Of a stretch of 64,000 nucleotides of DNA, positions 44,866 through 57,889 are shown in pieces. The stretch's first letter is position 1, and every line of letters begins with the position of its first letter. The notes under the pieces were generated by a model. It did not search any database. It saw nothing but the letters and a program-made list of their open reading frames with translations, and was not told the DNA's origin. Both the position numbers and the translations under genes were made by a program. Source of the DNA: Pisolithus tinctorius (lineage: Eukaryota; Basidiomycota; Agaricomycetes; Boletales; Pisolithaceae); the NCBI GenBank assembly GCA_024663395.1, contig JANFAH010000088.1, positions 1 to 64,000 on the forward strand. Direction: 5' to 3'.

Positions 44866-47800
44866 ATGACATCCATGGCGGATGTTCCGGCGTACATGTT
44901 ACCAGGAGCACCTGTGCTTCAACCGCCGCACCTGGAGGGCCTTTCAGATCCGACCCTCTCCACTGAAGTTTTGCCGGGGCCGCCATCTCTGGTGTCTATT
45001 CGGCGTACCGTACAGAAGCGCGACCCGAAGAACTCATCTGTGTTTGTTTCCTATCTGCCCCCATCAGATCCTGGTTCCACGTACTCGGGTCTTATGGCTG
45101 GTCCACTAGCTGTGGATATCGGCGGCTCCCGTCGAAAGCGGGCCAGAGTCGACAAAGGGTGCGCCCTTTCATTATATCCTCGACGTTGTTATGCTGATGT
45201 CGCTCTCTTCCATGACGCACATCTGTTCTCCTTAAACTCACATGCTGTTCGTTAAACCAAACTTCGTCAATTTTCGACTGTACCTATGCGTGCATCATGT
45301 GCTCCTGCAGGACGGCTAACGGACGTGCTCAGCGTGCCAACGCTCGCAGCCTGAACAACAGCATTCTCCCCGCTCTAGATCCAGTTGTTCCAGAAGTGCC
45401 CTCACGCCAGCCTAGCGTGCCACTCCCAGACTCCGACTCGTTCCCGGCACAGCCCGATTCGGATGACCCTTCTTTGTCACTTTCTAGAGCCAATTCGCAG
45501 CCTGGTGGCGAAGAGGGTATTATGTCTGTAACAAACGGTAGAGGGAGGACCACGAGAAAAGACAAAGGGAAGGGAAAAGAGATCGACAGAGGTTTTATCA
45601 AGGAAGAACCAGTACAAATCTCACTGTCTCCCGAACCTTCCCTTGCTCTGGTACGTTTCTACGCCGCTGTGGTCCTACGCAGTAGCACGTCTAATTTTCT
45701 CTTCAGCCCAACGACGATCACTGTTCATCATGTCGGTCTTTAGGCGCTCTGGTGTATTGCGACAGTTGTCCTCGAGCGTTCCACCTTTGGTGCTTAGATC
45801 CGCCCATGGAGGCCATTGATCTTCCAGAAGGGGACAAGTGGTTTTGTCCAAGTTGCATCATTCGGAAGGTGAGGCTCGCCACGAAAATCATGTTGGTAAG
45901 ACCCCTGACAGGAAGTCGCCAGCACCCACCCTCCAAGCCCACACGTTCTTCGTTTATGTCGCCACTTCTCCATCAGCTCCAAGTGACCATCCCCAAAGAG
46001 TTCCAGCTCCCTGATGACATAAGGAACTTCTTCAAGGATGGTTCGTTACTTTGTTCTAACACTACCTTGCCTACTGACCTTTTTTTCTCAGTTTCCACAG
46101 CTACTAACGGAGCTTATGTCGATAGTTCAGAGCTCAAGCAGCTACGGTTGAAGTATGTCTTGCTCATTCTTTTGTCGGCCCGTTGCTCATTTTACGTAGC
46201 CGCCACGGGCAGTTGGAAGTCCGTGACCCTTATCGATTGAAGGATCGCAACGGCATCCCAGTCATATGTTTCCGTTGCGGTCAATCTTCGTTGCCTAGGG
46301 GCGGCGTCGTCGCATCTACCTCATCAATGAAATGCTCCCGCCGTTCAACGTCGACTTTGCATAGTGCAACACCGGAAACCTGGAGGAGCATGTTGTCTTG
46401 CGACTACTGCAATCTCCACTGGCATCTTGATTGTCTCGACCCACCCCTCACGTCCATGCCTTCATATGGAAAGAAATGGATGTGTCCAAATCACGCCGAA
46501 CAAGTTCTTGTGAGTACTACCTCCTCTTTTACCTCTGTATTTTTTTTGAGATAATACATCGACTCCCCCATATAGCAACCTAAGCGCCGCATCCCAAAGC
46601 AGAACGCCACTCCCATCGACATCACCAAACCGAACCAGTGGAACAGTGGCAACATAGAGGTCATTCACCCGCAACCGGCCGCGATGACTGAAAAACTGGT
46701 CTTGGATGAAGTACTCATCAATGGCAGGCGGTATAGAGTACCCGAACGGATTATTATGCTCGACTTCTGGAGCAAAATCAGCAGAGATCCACACCAGAAC
46801 CGAGGGTACGTAGTCATATTTTCCAACTTGGGCTAGCAACTGATGCGCAGTGTGAAATGATAGTGAAGACCCACCATCGAGAGTGTCGTCGCCGCTGACG
46901 TCGTTAAGTTCTTTGGATGAAGTGGGCACAGATAATGAGCCTACCTCTGAAGATCTCATCTCGAGAGATGAACTTCACGCTGCACAAGTGTGCTCTCTTT
47001 CTTCAATGGAGCAATTTCAGTAGTTGACTCGTTTACCAGTTGCTATTTGACCTCCATCATTCTCTCTTGCGGAGAACCACGATCCCTACGGAAAAACCGA
47101 CGAATATACAACCTGCAGTAGGCAGAGTTCAAGAAAGAATCCTTGTTGACTCGACCACGCAGACGGTTCCTGACCTGGAGCCATGTGCAGTTCCATCATT
47201 CCCGAGGACAGTAGAGCAAAGCGATGTGGCAAAGCCGACCACTCACAAGGCACGTGTTAGCCCATTCCTTCAATCGGTTAATAGTCTTACCTGCCGGTAG
47301 CGCAAAGCTTCTTCCAGGGCCACAGGTAGGGGTGCCACTGAAACTGAAGTGCCTTTACAAGCGCAGGCACCAAATGAACTTCTGTCTCCTGCAAAGCCAA
47401 AGAGAGCGAGAGTGGCACCAAAGCAAGAACAGGACGAGGAACTAAGATTGGCTGATGATTTGACCGTCAATTGCCTGGAAAGTGTGAGTCAAGAATATGT
47501 AAAATGCAAGTTGACCCGTTTCTCATTTCTTATTCTATAGGCTGTCCCTGCGCGGCCTGGGAGGCAGGGTAGGGGACGCCGCAAGCTGAGGCAGGCTGAG
47601 ATGAATAACAATCTTGTTCCCGTTGCGACGTCTAGTTCCATTCCTATTGCAACTGAATCCCTTTCGACAAACTGCCCCACTACACCGATACCTGTTGCGC
47701 CCGAGGTAAATCACGTTCCTCCAGTGGCATCTACCTCTACCGAGGGCCTGGCGTCGAAACCCCCTCCAACGTCCAAGGCATCCATGACGATAACTCAATC

Positions 47801-48179
47801 CAGCACCTCTTCCACACCCACCCTCAAAATCCGACTACCTCGGCTGTCGGCCGTTAGTGCTGCGGCTCATGCCAATCTGACTGCCCCTACATCCCAGTCA
47901 CCGTCGTCCAGTATATCTCCTGCGCCAGAAGCAGACGCGCGGCTGCGACGACGATCGTTGCGCAGACAAGATTCTGCGTCCGTATCTGTAAGCGGTGCTT
48001 CGTCGTCCGCGCCAGACGATCTCGATGAGCCGGATTTGGCGAAACCAAAACCAAGTAAGTGGATAATTATGACATGTACGTGGCGCAGTGGGTTGATGAG
48101 CTCTCACCCAGGACGTCGGCAGCTGATGGCGCTGGCACGGGGCGGCGCGGGTAGGCGTGGAAGGGGGCGGTACCGATAA
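44866..48179 (+). CDS. RCO1: Rco1-like double PHD-finger protein (Rpd3S deacetylase subunit)
   Basis: Rco1 (fission yeast Cph1) recruits the Rpd3S/Clr6-II histone deacetylase to transcribed chromatin. The start at 44866 opens a disordered region rich in Ser and Pro with basic segments (RRKRARVDKG, RGRTTRKDKGKGKE). The first PHD finger spans about 45715-45870: CSSCRSLGALVYCDSCPRAF, HLWCLDPPM, GDKWFCPSC. The second, 46240-46500, reads CFRCGQSS, then LSCDYCNLHWHLDCLDPPLT and KWMCPNHAE. Between them lies the SID-like helix region (IPKEFQLPDDIRNFFKD). After them comes INGRRYRVPERIIMLDFWSK, a conserved block of fungal Rco1 proteins. The C-terminus is low complexity and its last exon is uncertain; another frame near 48060 also reads well. 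Confidence 0.85.
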
Positions 48180-48395
48180 CTACGTAGCATGGTGGTTACT
48201 GCTAATGAGGTCCCACCGAGTGTAATTTGATCTGAGACACCTATCATACTACATTAACTCTTTTTCCTTGTTTTGTAACCGGTGTGAACTCGGTACACAC
48301 GAGCGTCTCATGGGAACTGTTCCGAGAGTCGAGACGCCCGGAACTTGCTGGATTACACCAGGACGCTGTACCGCACTCCGACTCGCCCCTCTGCA

Positions 48396-49882
48396 ATGAC
48401 GCTTAAGAGGAGTTTCTTCCTGTCTCACATCCGTTCTACGGTGTCGTTCCATCGACGTCGCTGTTGTGGATATCATGTTCGTTATGCCCCCGAACCCCAG
48501 GACGTGGAGATTTCGCGGCTACTCACTACCTACGCTGCCCACCCCCCACACCCAATAACGCTCAGTTCACTCGTTGCCTTCGGCCAACCACTCACGCCAA
48601 AATCCTTATTGCAAAGCGTCTCTTATGTCTTGTCAGAGATTCCTCGACGTCTTGCCAGGCGGGCGCGTGCACTCCAAACGCTGCCCTTCATTGTCGGCAC
48701 AAACCCTTACATGGCGAAGACACTCAAGGCATACCAAGATAGCTTTCAGTTCCTGGCAACGTATTCGCCAGTCACCACCCTCGAAGAGAACGCCAGATTT
48801 ACGGCCGAACTTAGCCAGTTGGTAGAAAGTCATCGCAATGACATTCCCACTATGGCGAAGGGGTCGGTAATTATTATCTGCTTGGAGGACCTTACACGTG
48901 CTAGATACTGACGCTAGGATGAGATTACAGCTTCCAAGAATGTGCCAAGTACATGTCCCCCGCACAAATCAGCAACTTCCTTGACGGTGCAATCCGCAAC
49001 AGAATATCTGTTCGTCTGATTGCTGAGCAACACATTGCTCTGTCGCGAGTCCTGGAAGCGCAGTCGGAACTTGGTCCTACTTCTCACTACGGTATCGTAG
49101 ACATGGCTTGCTCTCCAGCTGCCGTGATTAAGATGTGTGGTGAATTTGTTAGCGAGTTATGCGAGGCCACTCTCGGTGCGGCTCCCACTATTGTCATCGA
49201 TGGACATCCGGACACCACTTTCGCGTGAGTGTCGCTATCATTAATCGCTTGATCATGTAACGAAAGCTATCCTCCAAGCTACGTGCCCGTTCATCTGGAG
49301 TATATCCTCACCGAAGTACTCAAGAACGCATTTCGGGCAACGGTTGAGCATCACTACAAGCAGTTCGGTAGCACTTCTACAAAGCCTATTCCCCCGGTAA
49401 CCGTGACGATATCTCCCCCACCTTCTCCTTACTCTCCTTTCCTGTCGTTCCGCGTTCGTGACCAGGGAGGGGGAGTATCGCCGTCCAATATGGCACGCAT
49501 CTTTTCGTACGCGTTCACCACTGCAGGACATTCTAGTCCTGATGACGATGTCGGTGGTGGTCCTTATGCTGCACAGCATGTCGGGGGAAGCGCTGCCGTT
49601 GGCGAAGGGACGAGCAGAGGGGAGGGAAATTTATTCGGGGAGATAACCAGCAAAGGTTTACAAGTTGGTTTAGGGACGATAGCAGGGCTGGGCTACGGAC
49701 TGCCGATGAGTAGGTTGTATGCGCGCTATTTCGGGGGTTCCTTGGATTTGTTCTCCCTCGATGGGTGGGGTAAGCCTCTATCATTGTCAATTGCTCTCTC
49801 TCTCTTACTCGGGGGGCCTGCAGGGAGTGACGTTTTCGTCAAATTGCGAAGCGTAGATCAGGCTGGAAACGCTGAGATCTAA
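48396..49882 (+). CDS. Mitochondrial pyruvate/branched-chain ketoacid dehydrogenase kinase
   Basis: Matrix protein kinase of the GHKL fold that phosphorylates and inactivates the E1 subunit of a 2-oxoacid dehydrogenase (yeast Pkp1/Pkp2 type). The start at 48396 gives MTLKRSFFLSHIRSTVSFHR, a mitochondrial presequence; an in-frame ATG 51 bases earlier is also possible. TLSSLVAFGQPLTPKSLLQS and YVLSEIPRRLARRARALQTL belong to the N-terminal four-helix domain. The ATP site shows the N box (ILTEVLKNAFRATVEH), the G1 box (FRVRDQGGGVS) and the G2 box (GLGYGLPMSRLYARYFGGSL). The Gly-rich ATP lid between G1 and G2 is longer than usual. The last intron follows DLFSLDGWG and the chain ends DVFVKLRSVDQAGNAEI. 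Which complex it controls cannot be decided here. Confidence 0.9.
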
Positions 49883-50222
49883 TCGATTCTAAGTACTTGT
49901 CGTTGCATCGACTATCGGTTCTTTACTAGTACTGGCATCGGTCGCGTCCGGACTATATTCCTGTATTTCCATTAGTAGTATCTAATAATTGGTGATGTAA
50001 GGCGGATATGCTTCGATGCCCCAATACAAAAGCTACCCCATGCAAAGCTCGTGGACAGAATAGACTTACAAATTGTGCAAGTCTCGTGAATCGATGAAGT
50101 ATACTAAACTAGCTAGCCGTTAAAAGCGAAGTCGTGATGCAACTTGACGGCATCGAACCTTCTCGAGTGATTGCTAACATGGGTACGCAAAAAGGTTGTA
50201 GGTGAGGTATTCGTGACAACAC
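49883..50222. other. Convergent intergenic region, kinase to RecQ
   Basis: About 340 bases between two 3' ends. Nothing beyond presumed untranslated and termination sequence is seen. Confidence 0.4.
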
Positions 50223-53200
50223 TCACGTTGCAGAGGCGTTGGCTGCTCTTTGAGCGTTCTGGCAGACACGCAAAAAGTGTTCGCTCCACAGAACAAATTT
50301 ACCCTCTACTTCCGCCGGATCTTCTGAGTCTCTGACAACTTCCAACAATAGATCGTTATCTATGAAATACGATCAATACAGGCAGAGCATGATTTTTTTT
50401 GGCCACTTCACCTGTCGGGCACACGCAAGCGATAAGCTCGAGAGTTTCATCCAAGAGTATGCACTGTTCATCCACCGCTGATGCATCTGCGAGCTTGGTT
50501 TCCATGAGTTGGTTACAAGCCAGTAGGGTAAACATGACTACTCACATCGTGCCTCAGATCCTTCAATAGTTGAAGGAGACACTGAGGGTCAGAAGTTTCG
50601 TGCGTGCTCGATCCTTCAGCCTTATTCGCAGTTGACTGCGAACAAGTTGCTACTCGGGAACTCGATGCCTCACTAGTCCCACCAACTTCCGATTCCCTGA
50701 CGGAGATGTTATCCCAGAAATCGTTAATATCCTCAAAAGCATCCTGGTGTACATCCTTTTGGTTTCTGGGAGGGGGAGGGGGTGCCCGAGCGACCGCGTA
50801 CCCGATGTTTCGTGCCTGTTGCTTTTGGGGCGCGTTCTTCGCGGACAACCTGGATGACTTCGGTATCAGGTCCGTCGCTTTGAAGCTGACAATGATGCTC
50901 ATTTTTGCATGTAAGCAGTCTTGAGCGTTGCTGCCCAGCTGCGCAAAATAACTGAGAACAATCGTTACAACCACTGGCAAAGACGAACCTCGAGATAATT
51001 AACTCCGAAACCACTTCCAGAGGTCGTCCTACGGGTCGAGAATACTTGACGGCACAAAAGCTGTGTGACAATGCGTTCTGTCATACTCTGGTCTATGTTC
51101 GCAGCTGCACCATAGCCTGATAATCCCGAATAAGGAGCAATATTTTTACTCTTCCGTCCTCGCCAGACATCTTTGAACATGTTAAGCGTTATCCCACGAT
51201 CGCGCCCAGAATCAATCATATCGCTCAAAAGTTGCACGGCTTGCTGTGCCATTGCCGTGCAATTCTCTTTAACGGATTTTCCAGGCTTACAGCAGTTGTC
51301 GCAGCTCTTGTGACATTCCCCTTCATCGAATTCTTCGTCGAAATGTCTAAGAAGGAGAACGCGTCGGCAGTCGCTTTCGTTGGAACAATAGGCTACAACG
51401 GCGGATAGCCTTTCTAACTGTCGCTCAACCTCGTCTGGTGGGGGCCTGTTTCCATCGTGGGGGTTGGTTAACATGCTTTGTAACTTTGCCACGTCCCGAT
51501 ATGCGTAGACTAGGCGAGCGTTAGAATAACAGTCATTGTAGGTATCGCAAAACAGATCTCACAGAGAATGCAATCTGATGGCCCTCCATCTCTCCCTGCA
51601 CGCCCGGTTTCCTGGTAATATCTACTGCCGTTAACAAGGTCCCAACAAAGTGGTCCAGTCACATACCCATCCATGTCTTTGGACATCGTCACGTGAATGA
51701 CGAATCGGACTAAGCTGCCGGGTAAATATTATGAACTTCGGAAATGAATAAATCCGAACCATCAGGTTTGTCAATCCCCATGCCAAACGCGATCTAAACA
51801 GGCGTGAGATAGCGGGGGCAGCACCGTAGGTCCGTAAAACTTACTGTTGCCACTATGATTTTGCATATCCCCTTTGACCAATCAAGCTGGTTGACTCTCT
51901 TTTCATCGCGATCCATTCCTGCGTGGAAATGTCTAGCAGACAGATTAAATTCTTCTCGAAGTCTCCTTGCCACGTCTTCACACTCGTCCCTAGACTGACA
52001 ATAGATGATGCCTGTATCACCCTTGTGACGTGACTGAATAAACCCTGCGATTTCTTGCAGAAGGACCTTTTTCTGGGCGGGCTTCATCCGAACTTCGTAA
52101 TACAAATTCGCTCTGTTGAAGGACTGTTTGAGACACACAGGGTCCCGAAGCGCCAGAGATTTCTTGATGTCCTCAATGGCCAATTCGTTGGCACTTCCAG
52201 TGAGAGCCATAATCGGAATGTCCGGCCATCGCTTACGAAGGATCCCTAGAAAAGCATACTTTTGGACGTGGGCTCAGTGGACGGAGGTTCAGTAGTAGAA
52301 GCATGAACTTACTGATTCCCGCCACGATCGCCATCCCCCGATGACATGAGCTTCGTCAACGACAAAGCGTGCCAACTGTTTGCCCTCGTAGAGATCAACT
52401 ACGATGTCTTGCACGTTGTTGCTGTTTAAAAGTTTCTCCGGTGTCGTATACACCAGAGGAACATTATCACCCTTCCGCAGTCTGGGCAAGGCATCGTGGG
52501 CAGCGTCTGCGTCAGCAGTGTTAATGAGACGGAAAGCATTGATGCCTTTTCCGCGCAGAGCTAAGACTTGGTCCTCAATCAGTGATAGAAGGGGGGATAT
52601 CACGAATGTTGTTCCTTGGGTCTTTCCGGACTTGCACAGAGCGGGTAATTGGTAACATAAACTCTTTCCACCCCCTGTCGGTGCGAGGTAAAACACGTCC
52701 TTTCCATCTAGGGTTGCAGTGATACACTCGAGTTGATTCTTCCGGAAGTGAGAGAGCTTGAAGGTGCCTTTCAGAAGCGATATAGCCTCGGCATAGTAAG
52801 GAGAAGCAGTATGATCCACTCGTGCGCCACTCGACGTTGAAGATACATGGGCTCCTGCCTGGTTGCCATCACGGGCATTCCCGCGCAGGGACTCTGTAGA
52901 AATAATCGGAGTGTCCGCGTCTAAAGCATCCCACATTGCATCGTCACTATCAGGTGCCATAAAGTCATCCGCTGACGCATTAATAGCTGGGAAGTCATCC
53001 TGTGTAGTGCAAGGTGCTTCAGAGGAATGAACTGAAGCACTTGTCATGGTGGTCGTAGTACCCGGAACAATGCTGCAATCAGAAGGGGTGATAGGTGTAT
53101 CCGGAGTGACCGGATTTTCCATAGACGATAAAGGTGGTAATGAGGGATTCCTGGGTTTTGTCTTCACCAGTTCTAGTGCTGAAGATGAACGATCTAAGGG

Positions 53201-54335
53201 GAAGGGTGACAGCTGGGGAGACTGTTTTCGTTCATCTAGTTCTGAAGCAACAACCTGCTCCCTAATGCGGCGCATACGATCATCAACTTGATCCCTGGAC
53301 ATTGAGATAAGGTGCAGGAGGAACAAGAACAAATCGCCAAAACCCACAGTAGCAAAGAAAGTAATACGATATCATGGCCTTCTTCGAAGCCTTCGATATG
53401 TTTGTGCATGAGCTCGACGATTAGTTGTCTGTATTGGGTGACTCTAGCGAGCATCGATTGCAGCGATTGTGACGATTTCTAGAATACGGTAAACTGTAGT
53501 TAAATGCAATATCGAAGTACACTCACAAGCTGAAGATCTGGATGGGACTGTCGCTGAGGGGACTGTTGCACAGTAGTTTTCGCAAGTTTCTGCATTGGCG
53601 GAGTTGTACGCAGGGCAGCTGGTGGAGAAACGGACGAGGTTCCGACTACAGAAGGAACTTTTGGAGGTACACGGGTGATCTCACTAGGCCTCGGGTTCTG
53701 TGGCTTACTACCGAGCAACCTGGTTTGTCGAGGAGACACGTGCACAGGATATGTCGTCCCATCGAACGAATGAAAGGCACCGTCCTGCTCGACAGATCTG
53801 ACAGATTTGAGACGCTTGCTTGAGCTCCCCTGCACGAACTCTGTTGAGTTGGAGACACGTTTTCTCGGGATCTGTTCCGTGAGGTCCAAAAGAGAAGGCT
53901 CCGAAGAGAGATCGATAATGTCGCGACGACGAGGCATAGGAACAGAGTTCGCGCTTGCACTGGCTGGAGAAGCTGCCTTCGCAAAAGGCTGAAACGAGGA
54001 TGTCGACACTCCAGATGCCGAAGTCGCATTGTTACGAACTGCAGAATCTTGTACATGTGAATAGGTTGGTGCAACACTCGCTGACGGTGGTGACTTACAA
54101 CCAGTTGCATTCAGGTCTGGGGACGGACCCGAGTGGCTGATTGCAGGTTTAAACTTGGAGTTTGCCTTCAGATGGGAGCTGGGTAAGGAAGCTAGTCGTA
54201 CATGGATGGAGAGCCGAACTGACTGACCTTTTTGAAGCCGGCGGTACCAGGGGAGTGATTAGACGCAATGGGATTCTGACCTGCCAGAGGCAGCGGATGT
54301 ACTCCTGATTGCATTTGCATCTGGAGCTGTGTCAT
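50223..54335 (-). CDS. RecQ-family DNA helicase (BLM/Sgs1/QDE-3 type)
   Basis: A 3'-to-5' helicase for repair and recombination. The likely start at 54335 opens a long disordered N-terminus rich in Ser, Pro and Thr. The helicase core begins FKLSHFRKNQLECITATLDG. Walker A is APTGGGKSLCYQLP, motif Ia FVISPLLSLIEDQ, motif II VDEAHVI, motif III MALTGSAN, motif IV GIIYCQSRDECEDVARRL, then IAFGMGIDKPD and motif VI YYQETGRAGRDG. The zinc-binding subdomain (CRRVLLLRHFDEEF, CHKSCDNCC) and winged-helix part (GITLNMFKDVWRG) follow. The loop after DEAH is unusual, WRSWRESY in place of WGHDFRxxY, one residue shorter. An apparent frame shift there disappears when the AG before TATGCT is used as acceptor. 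I cannot find an HRDC domain in the last 300 codons. Divergent from NUF2. Confidence 0.9.
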
Positions 54336-54636
54336 CGCGGGGGCGTAGAGCGCAGAAAGTCGAAGGCAACCGTGAGTGGACAGTGACCGATCAACGTTGT
54401 TTCCAAGAAGCACGGGGGCAGCCGCACAGCAAGTTGCAAGGACAACTCGAGGACGCTTGTTTTCTTTCAAGTCCTCGCACGGACCCAATTACTCTCCACG
54501 CGGCATTTGAGCCAGGTTGTCGAGTCGATCAGATCCAGAGCCGAGTCGCGTCAGGTCACGTGACCGTTCCAGCCAGTACATTTCATTAGTACGCGCGCGC
54601 GTCACAGCCCAACCCTGGGATTGACTTACTGTCGCG
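54336..54636. promoter_or_regulatory. Divergent promoter of RecQ helicase and NUF2
   Basis: A 301 bp spacer between start codons. It contains the 12 bp palindrome GGTCACGTGACC at 54554-54565 (E-box core) and the 12 bp alternating palindrome ACGCGCGCGCGT at 54591-54602, whose ACGCG ends resemble MBF/E2F-type cell-cycle sites. A shared G1/S control is a guess. The RecQ frame could start farther upstream, at 54488, which would shorten the spacer. Confidence 0.45.
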
Positions 54637-56340
54637 ATGTCCGGGCAGTATTGGTTTCCCAACATGCCCATCCCAGAGATCATGACTGCCCTCTCCGAGT
54701 GGGGTCTGTCCGTCAGCACCGAACAGCTGGTCAGGCCATCTTCGGATTTCGTCATGGGCGTATACAGCGCATGTCTCGAACAAGTAACGGGACTATCATC
54801 AGGCGCTCTCCAGGAGTCCATCCAAAGTGCGCTTGCATCCATGGAAGACTCTAATACAGTCGGTGTAATTGTGCACCGCAGGATCGATGCTAATGCTAAT
54901 CCTCTTCCAGGACCTATATTCTGCGAGTGTAGCGCACAATTTCATGTTATACCATCTGTGGGTCGATCTATCAATTCCCTCATGTTCTTCCTACTTATTT
55001 ACCAATAGAACTCGCTTCGCCAACGCCGCACGTATCATGGACTTCAGTTCAAAGGACCTCTATAATCCTGAACCGGAACGAACCCGATTTATACTCTCTG
55101 CCTTCATCAATTTTGTCAAGTTTGCAGAGCAATGTACACCGTTTACAAGCGGCCTCCGTGACAAATCTATTACGGTTATGGAGGAAAGGGAACAAGTTGC
55201 ACAGGAATTGGCAGCCGTCCAACACAAACTCAGCGCCCTTAAGTGAGCGCGCTCACAACGTTGCCGTACACAGTCCCTGCTGATGCTACCCGAGAGCCCA
55301 GAGAGCTAAAGATGAGCCTAAGTGCGAAGAGTTGCGAACGGAGAACGCTGCAATAACTGCACATCTCATGGTCACCAAGGAGACGACCCAAAAAGTGGTC
55401 AAGGAAATCGAGGCTCTCAAAGTAGAGAAGGCCTCCGTCCTGTCGAAGAAGGATAATGTCAACAACGAAACGACCCTACTTCTTGACAGGATCTCACGAA
55501 CACGGTCTCGCATCGTGCAGTCCCCTGAACGGATTAAGCGCAATATCACTACCATGGGTGCTGCCACGATCGAAGACAAGAAGGTAATTTCTCAAAATGA
55601 AGCCAAAGCAAGGGCCCTCCAAACAAAGATATCTGCACTGTCGAACATTGAAATAGTTTGTCACTTGCAACTTGTTCTCATCTGCTCTCATAACATTGCC
55701 TGCAGGATTTGAGGGCTTGTGTTGAACAGCTCCAAACCACAGAAAAGGAGGTGCAACTCCTTGAGGCTTCCCAAAAGGAACTGGCAGATGTCAAAGACAG
55801 CATGGACTACAAGAAGGTCGAGCGTAGCGAGTTGCAGATGAAAAAGGAGGTACGTGAATTATCCTTGATTCGTCATAAAGATCAAGTGGTCATCACTGCT
55901 TCAGAGAGTACACAGGCAACTGGCAAACGCCCAGGAAAAATTGGAGCGCGCCCAAAGACACGCAGAAGAAAAGAGACATGCCAGTCAACAGACCATTGAA
56001 CGACTGCAGCGCGAGTACGAACAAATGGATGTTGAAAGGCGAGAAAATGATAAGCAGGTCGAGGAACTTCGCAAGGAAGCTGATGAGATCGAAACCAAGG
56101 TTTGCTTGCCAGGTTGTATGCAAGCTATGATTCATGACATCATCGTTCGCAGATGGTAGAGCATCTGAAGAAGAGTGAAGCCGAGCTCAACGAACTCCTA
56201 GCGGAATACTGGAAACTTCGACATGAAACTGGTATGACATATTAGGCGTTATACTTTCCGCGAGCATTCACCTATATTCTATAGAGGTGTACATGGAGAC
56301 ACTTGCAAACAAACTCAACATGAACGTGACCTCGGAATGA
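54637..56340 (+). CDS. NUF2: Kinetochore protein Nuf2 (Ndc80 complex)
   Basis: Nuf2 pairs with Ndc80 to bind microtubules at the outer kinetochore. The start at 54637 reads YWFPNMPIPEIMTALSEWGL, the conserved opening of the calponin-homology head, followed by LVRPSSDFVMGVYSACLEQV. NPEPERTRFILSAFINFVKF is the diagnostic Nuf2 block (RTxxxLSAxINFxxF). From about 55170 on, the protein is coiled coil with dense Glu, Lys and Leu through several exons, ending METLANKLNMNVTSE at 56340. Size near 450 residues is normal for the family. Tail-to-tail with the ING gene, 71 bases apart. Confidence 0.93.
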
Positions 56341-56411
56341 CGACGTGGACGTATTAATGCTGCGAATTGGTGTTCAATGCTTAAACATGACGCGTGTTGT
56401 AAATGATTTAC

Positions 56412-57889
56412 TTAGGATCGCTGCCTCCCCCTTTGCACCATCTTCGGCTTACACTCACGACAATACCACTTCGACTTCTTGCTCGGTAATTCCGAAAGGC
56501 CTGTGCATCCAAGATGAAACTAGATAATGTTAAAGACTCCTTAGCCAAGAGCATCTTCAGCAACAATTGGACGGACTCACCCACTCCAGCTTACAACTCT
56601 TATTGTCGCAAGCGATCATCTTATGAGTTGGCGTCGTGAGACGATTTGCCGGCCTATCAGTGGCTACGATAGTAACACCTACCGTTCCAAAGGATACCTG
56701 GTGGCAATAGCAATATCTCCTTTCGTTTGGGTCGGCGGAAATTGGTGGCCCTTGAGGAGTGGGCTGACTAGGCATTGTCAGTCTAACACCTCTTCGGGTC
56801 CTGGGTGCCTCTGGAACTGCAGGTGGAATTGGTGCTTCTGGAGTTTCTGGCTCATGGAAGACAATTTTCTTCAGTTTCTTGGGCACCGGTGAAGCGGAGG
56901 CTAACGGACCAACTTCGCTGACGACGACATGGCCATCGACAGGAGGTTCGGGTTCGGGTGTAAGAGCGAGCGGACTATGCTCAACGTGAGAGGGACGCGC
57001 CCATCGCGGTACCGCTACGATGTCTGGAAGTAGGATGGGTGCAAGGTGCGTACCAGGGCGCATGCCAAGAGATATGGCAGCTTCTTGTTCCTTGATAGCC
57101 TGATCCAGAAGTCTAATGTGCCGGTCGACCTGAGGCGTAACTCGTGATACAAGACAGTTGATTACCATTTAAATACCACTTACGGTTTCGTGCGCCGTTT
57201 GAGCAATGCTCACCTTCTCCTCTGCTGCGCGCAACGACTCTTCGGATACCTGCGCAATGTGTTGCAGAACACTCTGTGTCGATTCACCATGAACAGGCTG
57301 AGGCGACGTGCCGAGTTGTACGGTGGTACCGGGGCCATCGAGGGTACGACCGGCGTCGCCGTTGGTTAAATTGCGAGCAGAAGAATCCGAGTCCACGCTT
57401 TGGCCCACACTACTGGGCGCTGCACCGTCAATGACGACCTCTACAAGCTGTCGCACGAGATGCTTCCTAAGTTCCACATATCTTCTCACTGACGACAGCA
57501 AGTCTACATAGAACGCTTGAAATCGATTGTGAACTGCAACAGAACCCACACCAGCAACAAAAGTTTACCTTCATTTTGGGCATCTAACTCGCGGATGAGT
57601 TTGAGCTGGCGATGGATAGACAGGGGCAGTTGTTCGAGTACTGTAGAAGTGATATGAATCGGTCTCACACCGCAGATGGCACACCAGCTGGTTTACCTTC
57701 ATGATTTTCTTCCTTGAACGCGTCCCAAACCTCGAGCTCTTTCCTTCGTTCGTCCGTGAGCTCGTCTGATTCAGGACTCCTGGAAAAGTCTTGGGGTTCG
57801 TTAACGTCGACGACTTCCACTGTCCGTTCGTCGTCGCCTTCTGGGAACGCTTGTGAACGTCGACGGGGCTTGCGGGACTTATATGTCAT
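56412..57889 (-). CDS. ING-family PHD-finger protein (histone H3K4me3 reader)
   Basis: ING proteins guide histone acetyltransferase or deacetylase complexes (yeast Yng2, Yng1, Pho23). The start at 57889 opens a basic and acidic region (MTYKSRKPRRRSQAF). The ING domain reads VLEQLPLSIHRQLKLIRELD and FQAFYVDLLSSVRRYVELRK. A Pro-rich linker of over 150 residues follows. The PHD finger is YCYCHQVSFGT, then, after an intron, MIACDNKSCKLEW, then, after another, FHLGCTGLSELPSKKSKWYC and REC; all zinc ligands and the methyl-lysine cage aromatic positions are present. The last exon ends at 56412; reading through its intron would give a false stop at 56557. Which complex it joins cannot be told. Confidence 0.88.

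Noticed and set aside
52245..52330. Apparent frame shift in RecQ between RES and GILRKRWP
   Set aside because: The AG acceptor 14 bases upstream of the one first tried restores the frame (YAFLGILRKRWP). Only the loop composition stays unusual.
56557..56640. ING protein ending EWVSPSNCC without a complete PHD finger
   Set aside because: That ending is intron read-through; the next exon supplies FHLGCTGLSEL and the remaining zinc ligands.
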